Positions 7,647 to 11,636 of a stretch of 11,636 nucleotides of DNA are shown in pieces (the first letter of the stretch is position 1; every line of letters begins with the position of its first letter). Source of the DNA: Candidatus Saccharibacteria bacterium UBA5170 (GTDB lineage: Bacteria > Patescibacteriota > Saccharimonadia > Saccharimonadales > Saccharimonadaceae); contig DHWY01000003.1 of assembly GCA_002413425.1 (NCBI GenBank), forward strand, positions 240,493-252,128, given 5' to 3'. Position numbers and translations under genes: made by a program. Under the pieces are notes generated by a model, which had not been told where the DNA came from, did not search any database, and saw nothing but the letters and a program-made list of their open reading frames with translations.

Positions 7647-8401
7647 TGCCAGACTTGAAGCAGCATACTATAGACTATATGACGCAAAATCCTAGTATTT
7701 TAGCCAAAAGTTTAGTGGTAAAAAGAGACCACACGCTTATTCTTGACGGACTGTCATTCGCAATTCGACCTGGCTCGATAAATGGTCTCATCGGGCCGAG
7801 TGGTTCAGGAAAAACTACTCTCATGCGAGCAATCGTGGGTGTTCAATCTATTAGCGACGGTAGCCTTAACGTTCTTGGTAAATCGGCTGGTGATAAGACA
7901 TTGAGGTACAAGATCGGCTATGTGTCACAAGACATGGCTGTCTACACTGATTTGACGGTGGTGCAAAATTTGAGATATTTTGCAACGGTCGCGCGGGCTA
8001 CCCGCCAACAAGTCGATGATATTATTGCGACAGTTCGATTAGACAAACAGCGTAACCAAATAATCGGTAGTTTATCGGGTGGTCAAAAAGCGCGGGTTTC
8101 ATTGGCCGCAGCGTTGATTGGTAATCCTGAACTACTGGTATTAGACGAGCCGACAGTAGGGTTGGACCCCGTGTTGCGTCAAGAGCTGTGGGATTTGTTT
8201 GGCGAGCTCGCCTCGCAAGGAAAAACACTGCTTGTCTCCAGTCATGTTATGGACGAGGCCGATAAATGTGACGAGTTGTTACTGCTGCGCGACGGGCAAT
8301 TATTATGGAACGATTCACGTCAGAGGTTGCTTAGCCGGACCAATACTCGCTCGGTCCAAGACGCCTTTATGCGAGTAATTACATCGAAAGAGGCGATATA
8401 A
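7646..8401 (+). CDS. ABC transporter ATP-binding protein (ABC-2 export type)
   Basis: This 251-residue cytoplasmic ATPase powers the permease encoded next to it. The Walker A GPSGSGKT is at 50-57, Q-loop Gln95, the signature LSGGQ at 143-147, Walker B LLVLDEP at 163-169 with Glu168, D-loop at about 171-174, and switch His200. The order and size match ABC-2/DrrA/NatA-type subunits. TAATG joins it to ligA with a one-base overlap, and GAGGG lies six bases before the ATG at 7646. The alternative ATG at 7679 has no ribosome binding site. The C-terminal tail (about 230-251) is short. Substrate cannot be told from the sequence. Confidence 0.94.
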   Translation: MPDLKQHTIDYMTQNPSILAKSLVVKRDHTLILDGLSFAIRPGSINGLIGPSGSGKTTLMRAIVGVQSISDGSLNVLGKSAGDKTLRYKIGYVSQDMAVYTDLTVVQNLRYFATVARATRQQVDDIIATVRLDKQRNQIIGSLSGGQKARVSLAAALIGNPELLVLDEPTVGLDPVLRQELWDLFGELASQGKTLLVSSHVMDEADKCDELLLLRDGQLLWNDSRQRLLSRTNTRSVQDAFMRVITSKEAI

Positions 8402-9138
8402 TGTATCACGTCAAAGTCACCTTTGCCACAACTGGACGGATATTACGTCAGCTGTCACATGACCCGCGTACTCTGGTTTTGATTTTTGTGGTGCCGTGTG
8501 TCTTGATGTCGCTGCTGCGGTGGTTGTATGACGATAACATCGCAGTATTTAACCACATCGCTCCGGCGCTGTTGGGAGTTTTCCCTTTTATTATCATGTT
8601 TATCATTACATCAATAACGACGCTGCGCGAACGGACGGGTGGCACGATGGAACGGTTGATGGCCTTACCGATTAGCAAGCTTGATTTAATCCTGGGATAT
8701 ATGATAGCATTCGGGTTATTAGCGATCATTCAAGCGTTACTGGCAAGTAGTTTGATTTTGTATGGATTTAATCTGGACGTTGCTGGTCCGCATTGGTTTT
8801 TGATCATCATGGCCCTAGCCGACGCTTTGCTTGGAACAGCGCTGGGGTTGTTTGTTAGCGCGTTTGCCCGAACTGAGTTCCAAGCGGTCCAATTTATGCC
8901 CGCTTTTATCATTCCACAGCTACTAATCGGTGGCCTATTATTGCCACTTTCGCAAATGCCGTCGCTACTGGAGACGATTGCCTATTGGATGCCGATGACC
9001 TACGCGATTGACGCTCTTAATATTGTTGTGACAAACAGTGACTTAACAGCTAATGCCTGGCGAGATTTACTGGTGGTAGTTGGTTGTGTTATCGTAGCAA
9101 TACTACTGGGTGCGTTAACGCTGAGACGGAAAAGTTAG
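8401..9138 (+). CDS. ABC-2 type transporter permease
   Basis: This 245-residue integral-membrane protein forms a transporter with the ATPase before it. About six hydrophobic segments are visible, near 23-41, 55-75, 98-124, 133-152, 165-184 and 220-241. Two family signatures are clear: the cytoplasmic coupling region 'RERTGGTMERLMALPISK' (about 77-94), and 'IAYWMPMTYAIDALN' (about 194-208) before the last membrane segment. It overlaps the ATPase by one base (TAATG) and has AAAGAGG upstream. Members export drugs, lipids, polysaccharides or peptides; the sequence does not say which. It is the last tightly linked gene of the array. Confidence 0.92.
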   Translation: MYHVKVTFATTGRILRQLSHDPRTLVLIFVVPCVLMSLLRWLYDDNIAVFNHIAPALLGVFPFIIMFIITSITTLRERTGGTMERLMALPISKLDLILGYMIAFGLLAIIQALLASSLILYGFNLDVAGPHWFLIIMALADALLGTALGLFVSAFARTEFQAVQFMPAFIIPQLLIGGLLLPLSQMPSLLETIAYWMPMTYAIDALNIVVTNSDLTANAWRDLLVVVGCVIVAILLGALTLRRKS

Positions 9139-9150
9139 GCTCATATACCC

Positions 9151-9192
9151 ATGAAATTAAATAAATCGAATTTACGGATACTAAAAAAATAA
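9151..9192 (+). other. Possible 13-codon leader ORF before the ZIP gene
   Basis: ATG at 9151 opens a 13-residue frame (MKLNKSNLRILKK) that stops four bases before the ZIP start. It has no clear ribosome binding site. It may be chance in this A-rich gap, which otherwise shows no obvious promoter or hairpin. Confidence 0.15.
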
Positions 9193-9196
9193 AATT

Positions 9197-9919
9197 ATGA
9201 TTGTTTTACTTATAATTTTAGCTACCACAGTTAGCACCGTTCTTGGCGGACTGTTTGCGATTAAGTTTAAAGATCAACTTCATTTAATTTTAGGCCTTAG
9301 TGCCGGGGCGGTACTTGGGGTTGCCTTGTTCGATCTACTGCCTGAATCAATCGAATTAACCAAAGACATCTATAGCGTGCAGACAGTAACGATATTAATT
9401 GCCGTCGGCTTTTCGGTCTATATGCTGCTCGATCGGCTTTTTTCGGTGCACGGACATCATCACGTTGACGGCAGTGAGGATCATTCCAATAAGGGCAAGC
9501 TGGGCGCCTCGGCCCTAGTCTTCCATAGTTTTTTGGATGGTTTTGCCATTGGGCTAGCTTTTAAGATATCGCCAGCGATTGGCTGGGTCGTTGCCCTAGC
9601 TGTCTTGTCCCACGACTTTTCTGACGGCATCAACACCGTCAACATGATTATCAAGAATAAGGGTGGACGAAATGCTGCCTTAAAATGGCTGTCAGCCGAT
9701 GCGCTGGCTCCAGCGCTTGGAGTTGTGGCGGCGTTCTATTTGACTGTTTCAGGACCAGTCCTTGGTTTGATTCTATCCGTTTTTGTCGGTTTCTTTTTAT
9801 ATATCAGCGCCAGCGACCTGGTGCCCGAGAGTCACCATCGACATCCTGCTATTTGGACGTCAGTTTCGACAATCATTGGGATGGCGGTGATTTATCTCGC
9901 CGTCTCGTTTGCCAGATAA
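9197..9919 (+). CDS. ZIP-family divalent metal permease, divergent
   Basis: This is probably an inner-membrane transporter for Zn2+ or another divalent cation. The 240-residue protein shows about eight hydrophobic segments. A metal-binding loop HGHHHVDGSEDH (85-96) separates the third and fourth, as ZIP proteins often have. The two metal-site helices read HSFLDG (His110, Asp114) and HDFSDG (His139, Asp140, Asp143); in well-studied ZIPs the corresponding motifs are HxxPEG-like, so both glutamates are Asp here and the prolines are lost. LLPE (47-50) and LVPE (208-211) repeat at similar places in the two halves. No good ribosome binding site precedes the ATG. It lies 58 bases after the ABC permease, so readthrough is possible. 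Direction and metal are uncertain. Confidence 0.85.
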   Translation: MIVLLIILATTVSTVLGGLFAIKFKDQLHLILGLSAGAVLGVALFDLLPESIELTKDIYSVQTVTILIAVGFSVYMLLDRLFSVHGHHHVDGSEDHSNKGKLGASALVFHSFLDGFAIGLAFKISPAIGWVVALAVLSHDFSDGINTVNMIIKNKGGRNAALKWLSADALAPALGVVAAFYLTVSGPVLGLILSVFVGFFLYISASDLVPESHHRHPAIWTSVSTIIGMAVIYLAVSFAR

Positions 9920-9931
9920 AGCTAGGCACAA

Positions 9932-9967
9932 AAAAAGACCTCGCCGTTTTAAGGACGAGGTCTTTTT
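9932..9967. terminator. Bidirectional Rho-independent terminator
   Basis: AAAAAGACCTCG (9932-9943) pairs perfectly with CGAGGTCTTTTT (9956-9967) around a 12-nt loop, giving a T-run on each strand. It lies between the convergent ZIP and RNA-binding protein genes and should end both transcripts. Confidence 0.92.
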
Positions 9968-9984
9968 GTAGGTAGGGTAGTAAA

Positions 9985-10335
9985 CTACCAGCTACGCTGA
10001 CGGAATGCACCGCCACCGTTGCTTGAGCCACCGCGGTCGTTGCCGCCGCCGTTGCTTCCACCGAAGTCACGACGAGGTCGGTCTTCTTTTGGACGTGCTA
10101 GACCAACGCTGATTGCGCGACCATCAAGGTCTTTGCCATCAAGCTGATCAACAGCTTTTTGGTTGTCTGCTTCATTTTTGAATTCAACAAAGCCGAAGCC
10201 CTTTGAACGGCCGCTGTCGCGGTCAGTGATTACTCGTGCGCTTTCAACTTCACCAATTTGCTCAAAGTGAGCTTTGAGTGTGTCATCAGTAGTAGCGTAG
10301 GCTAAGCTACCGATGAATAAATTTTGCTGTGCCAT
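9985..10335 (-). CDS. RRM-domain RNA-binding protein, glycine-rich tail
   Basis: This small cytoplasmic single-RRM protein of 116 residues resembles cyanobacterial Rbp proteins. RNP2 is LFIGSL (6-11) and RNP1 is KGFGFVEF (45-52), with aromatic Phe47, Phe49 and Phe52. The tail (about 83-116) is rich in Gly, Arg, Asn and Ser, with RGG-like pieces, and ends in FRQRSW. Such proteins bind single-stranded RNA and are often cold-induced in other bacteria; that role here is inference. The start at 10335 is chosen because the RRM begins at once (MAQQNLFIG). The frame stays open upstream to an ATG at 10629, but that stretch is not RRM-like. Upstream is only weakly Shine-Dalgarno-like (AAAAGAGAA). Confidence 0.93.
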   Translation of the reverse strand: MAQQNLFIGSLAYATTDDTLKAHFEQIGEVESARVITDRDSGRSKGFGFVEFKNEADNQKAVDQLDGKDLDGRAISVGLARPKEDRPRRDFGGSNGGGNDRGGSSNGGGAFRQRSW

Positions 10336-10545
10336 AATATGTAGGTTCTCTTTTCTTCTTAATCTGATGCTAATTATCGTCAGACCGACCGCTCTAGCGA
10401 TTGTGTGCGAAGAAGAGAGTTTACCTGATAGAGGTAAGCGCCCGCCTTTTGCCTTAATACGCGTGTGCTTCTGAACGCTATTATTTAAGCATACTTTTAG
10501 TGTAAATACCAGCACAAGCAACATGATATGTTTAAAAATGCTTGT
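10336..10545 (-). promoter_or_regulatory. Long 5' leader of the RNA-binding protein gene
   Basis: If transcription starts just after the TATAAC at 10551-10546, the leader is about 200 nt, far longer than the other leaders here. It contains a hairpin TTACCT/AGGTAA (10421-10437, loop of five). Long leaders are a feature of cold-shock mRNAs in other bacteria. No known riboswitch was recognised. TTTACA with TAATAG downstream in the leader is a weaker alternative promoter that would shorten it. Confidence 0.35.
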
Positions 10546-10570
10546 GTTATAGCAGAAAATGCGTGATAAT
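10542..10570 (+). promoter_or_regulatory. Possible promoter of a small RNA
   Basis: TTGTGT (10542-10547), a 17-bp spacer and GATAAT (10565-10570) point right, with a start near 10577. It overlaps the leftward promoter of the RNA-binding protein gene, so the two may compete. Confidence 0.4.
10546..10554 (-). promoter_or_regulatory. Extended -10 promoter of the RNA-binding protein gene
   Basis: On the minus strand TGC-TATAAC differs by one base from the TGC-TATAAT used elsewhere in the window. It has no clear -35. It overlaps a possible plus-strand -35 at 10542-10547. Confidence 0.5.
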
Positions 10571-10576
10571 ACTATC

Positions 10577-10699
10577 AGAGCTGGTGCGTAAAGGGGTAAC
10601 CTTTGCGCTGGCAAAACAAACAAGTTCACACAAAAACGTGCCCCGGGTGGGCGCGCAACAGCTAAAAAAGTTCGTTCCTAGTCATAGGAGCGAACTTTT
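10577..10699 (+). ncRNA. Candidate structured small RNA, unknown
   Basis: There is no gene here, yet about 120 nt contain three hairpins. The first is GCGTAAAGG/CCTTTGCGC (10586-10608), the second CGTGCCC/GGGCGCG (10637-10655), the third the terminator at 10666-10699. An alternative closing stem, AGCTGGTGCG (10579-10588) with CGCAACAGCT (10654-10663), has nine pairs and one mismatch. It ends in a terminator that serves no other rightward gene. I looked for SRP RNA, tmRNA and 6S hallmarks and saw none. Function unknown. Confidence 0.4.
10666..10699. terminator. Strong hairpin terminator, likely bidirectional
   Basis: A 15-bp stem (10666-10680 with 10685-10699, one G-U) has the tetraloop GTCA. 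The rightward tail is TTTT; the leftward tail is a run of six T. Its last T is also the first base of the next promoter's extended -10. Confidence 0.8.
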
Positions 10700-10707
10700 G
10701 CTATAAT
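10699..10707 (+). promoter_or_regulatory. Extended -10 promoter of the tRNA-Val-like gene
   Basis: TGC-TATAAT begins on the last base of the terminator stem. With the start near 10714, only about six bases precede the tRNA 5' end. The -35 position falls in the terminator loop region and has no match. Confidence 0.7.
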
Positions 10708-10719
10708 TTCTGGGCATAT

Positions 10720-10880
10720 GGGGCTATAGCTCAGTTGATTAGACTGCTTCCATGACATGGAAGCAGTCGAGGGTGAGAACTGCCAGCGGCAGTTTGCAAG
10801 GAAATCTTTCAGATTATTAACTACGTTAATAGTATGAAAGTTTCGGGGTCGCGGAACGTGACTGAGTCCCTCTAGCTCCA
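10720..10880 (+). tRNA. tRNA-Val (GAC)-like gene interrupted in the T-loop
   Basis: The acceptor GGGGCTA (10720-10726) pairs with TAGCTCC (10873-10879), followed by discriminator A. CCA is not encoded (ACAA follows). The D-arm starts GCTC-AGTTGATTA; its 3' strand GACT leaves one C-C mismatch and a G-T. The anticodon stem CTTCC/GGAAG holds loop ATGACAT, anticodon GAC with U33 and A37. The T-stem is GAGGG (10769-10773) with CCCTC (10868-10872), but 94 nt lie between these strands where seven are normal. Removing 10775-10861 leaves 74 nt plus CCA, the length of E. coli tRNA-Val(GAC), to which the 3' pieces GTC and GAGTCC also correspond. It may be an intron-bearing tRNA, a pseudogene or a tRNA-like regulatory RNA. 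Confidence 0.6.
10775..10861 (+). other. Structured insertion in the tRNA-Val T-loop, possible intron
   Basis: About 87 nt form two hairpins. AACTGCC-AGC-GGCAGTT (10778-10794) is perfect. A second, 10801-10844, runs GAAA, a T bulge, CTTTCA, a G-A mismatch and ATTATTAAC paired with the matching strand around loop TAC, about 19 pairs. The tail 10845-10861 is G-rich and unpaired. Boundaries are inferred from tRNA geometry and could shift by one base. It is much too short for a known group I intron and no group I core was recognised. Confidence 0.45.
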
Positions 10881-10902
10881 CAAAAATAGTAATGTTTTTA
10901 TC

Positions 10903-10911
10903 TGATATACT
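10903..10911 (+). promoter_or_regulatory. Extended -10 promoter of the Mur ligase gene
   Basis: TGA-TATACT has no evident -35. A start near 10918 leaves only about nine bases before the ATG at 10927, without a Shine-Dalgarno block, so the mRNA may be nearly leaderless. Confidence 0.5.
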
Positions 10912-10926
10912 AAGTAACATAAGCGT

Positions 10927-11636
10927 ATGACTAATAAATTATCCAAAAAGTTTAAAACCTATATTCAAAAAAAGATGGAAGGCTACGTCGTGCGCTATTT
11001 TAAGGCTCACTCCGAGGTGAAGCTCATTGTCGTGACGGGGAGTGTGGGTAAAACCAGTACCAAACTGGCGATAGCGACAGTACTCTCGCAGCGGCTTCGG
11101 GTTCGTATGCACGAAGGCAATTACAATGCCCACCTGAGCGCACCGCTTGCAATCCTTGGAATTGATTACCCAGGTAATATCAGAAGCTTAGGGGCATGGT
11201 TGTCGGTCTTCCGGGCAGCTAAAGCCCGAATAACCCAGCCAACCGACGTCGATGTGATTATTCAAGAATTAGGGACTGATAGAATCGGCGAAATTGCTCA
11301 TTTCGGGACGTACTTGCGACCTGACATTGGCGTTGTCACCGCCGTATCAGCCGAACATATGGAATTTTTTCATACTATCGAAACGGTTGCGCAGGAAGAA
11401 CTTGCGGCTGCGAATTTTAGCGCCCATGCGTTCATTAATCGTGATGATATCGACGGTGTCTATGCAAAGTTTCTGACAAATGCCAACGTCAATACCTATG
11501 GAACCAGCGCCAGTGCCGAATATCACTTTATCGATGAAGACTTTGCAATCGAAACGGGTTACAAGGGGAAGATGGTTGTACGCGAATGGCAAGATCCAGT
11601 CACTGCCCACATTAAAGTGCTCGGCGAGCACAGTTT
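10927..11636 (+). CDS. Mur ligase family protein (MurF-like), C-terminus outside window
   Basis: This is probably an ATP-dependent amide ligase of cell-wall precursor synthesis, of the type often labelled UDP-MurNAc-tripeptide:D-Ala-D-Ala ligase. The 236 visible codons hold the P-loop GSVGKTSTK (38-46), NYNAHLSAPLAIL (65-77), Glu114 in QELG, and RPDIGVVTAVSAEHMEFF (131-148) with His144. Only about 32 basic residues precede the ATP-binding domain, so the N-terminal UDP-MurNAc-binding domain of standard MurF is missing. By eye, the position of the carbamylated lysine of MurE/MurF is occupied by Glu (about 158, in VAQEEL). The start at 10927 sits on a very short leader; Met17 (10975) is an alternative with a purine run before it. 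Function assignment is moderate. Confidence 0.85.
   Translation, partial: MTNKLSKKFKTYIQKKMEGYVVRYFKAHSEVKLIVVTGSVGKTSTKLAIATVLSQRLRVRMHEGNYNAHLSAPLAILGIDYPGNIRSLGAWLSVFRAAKARITQPTDVDVIIQELGTDRIGEIAHFGTYLRPDIGVVTAVSAEHMEFFHTIETVAQEELAAANFSAHAFINRDDIDGVYAKFLTNANVNTYGTSASAEYHFIDEDFAIETGYKGKMVVREWQDPVTAHIKVLGEHS

Noticed and set aside
7679..8401. Later start for the ABC ATPase at Met12
   Set aside because: No ribosome binding site precedes it, whereas GAGGG and a TAATG overlap support 7646.
9985..10629. N-terminal extension of the RNA-binding protein to ATG 10629 (214 residues)
   Set aside because: The extra 98 codons show no RRM or signal-like conservation, overlap the leader and the predicted promoter, and the RRM begins directly at Met 10335. 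The open frame is probably chance.
10577..10699. SRP RNA, tmRNA or 6S RNA
   Set aside because: The SRP apical motif with the GGAAG tetraloop region, a tRNA-like tmRNA end and the long 6S bubble hairpin are all absent.
10720..10880. Group I intron in the tRNA
   Set aside because: The insertion is about 87 nt, far below group I size, and no P3-P8 core or P7-like pairing was recognised. The base before the 3' junction is A rather than the terminal G of group I introns.
10678..10920. Minus-strand open frame of 80 codons across the tRNA-Val region
   Set aside because: It runs antisense through the tRNA stems and terminator, and its composition is explained by those hairpins.
11294..11631. Plus and minus open frames within the Mur ligase region
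   Set aside because: Shadows of the Mur ligase reading frame, which carries the P-loop and the other family motifs.
1..11636. CRISPR array, insertion sequence, prophage or attachment site
   Set aside because: No regularly spaced repeats, transposase, integrase or terminal inverted repeats were seen. The T-loop insertion encodes no recombinase and has no flanking direct repeat that I could find.

Overview
The window reads as bacterial chromosome from a reduced-genome member of the Patescibacteria (CPR), with Saccharibacteria the most likely group. This assignment is inference. It rests on the class II ribonucleotide reductase, a LigA with no zinc-finger cysteines, a divergent ZIP permease, a Mur ligase with no N-terminal substrate domain, and short gaps or overlaps between most genes. 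TGA is never read as a sense codon in the genes translated here, so the recoded-UGA CPR lineages are unlikely.

Layout, left to right. (1) 1-2321, minus strand: the first 773 codons of an adenosylcobalamin-dependent ribonucleotide reductase (nrdJ) whose C-terminus lies outside the window. (2) 2322-2429: a divergent control region with a near-consensus nrdJ promoter and two NrdR-box-like palindromes exactly 32 bp apart. (3) 2430-2744, plus: a thioredoxin, the likely reductant of the reductase. (4) 2771-3003: an extended -10 promoter, tRNA-Cys(GCA), tRNA-Leu(UAA) and a strong terminator. (5) 3055-9138, plus: a compact array of lemA, htpX, an unrecognised membrane protein, ligA, and an ABC-2 transporter (ATPase and permease). 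The last four genes overlap or abut. (6) 9197-9919, plus: a ZIP-family metal permease, then a bidirectional terminator shared with the convergent minus-strand gene. (7) 9985-10335, minus: a small RRM RNA-binding protein with an apparent leader of about 200 nt. (8) 10542-10911: a dense non-coding block with a candidate structured small RNA and its terminator, then a tRNA-Val(GAC)-like gene whose T-loop is interrupted by about 87 structured nucleotides. (9) 10927 to the end, plus: the N-terminal 236 codons of a Mur-ligase-family protein.

How the parts may work together: nrdJ and thioredoxin form a dNTP-synthesis pair that probably shares NrdR control. LemA, HtpX and the ABC-2 exporter are envelope or membrane-quality functions carried on the same transcript as the essential replication ligase. 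Several transcription units start with the same TTTGCTATAAT-type extended -10 element and no recognisable -35.

The observation most worth following is the interrupted tRNA-Val-like gene at 10720-10880. If the insertion is removed, a 74-nt tRNA remains, and its unusual D-loop G18-A19 would pair with an equally unusual T-loop C55-U56. The second is the complete loss of the LigA Cys4 zinc finger in an otherwise intact ligase.
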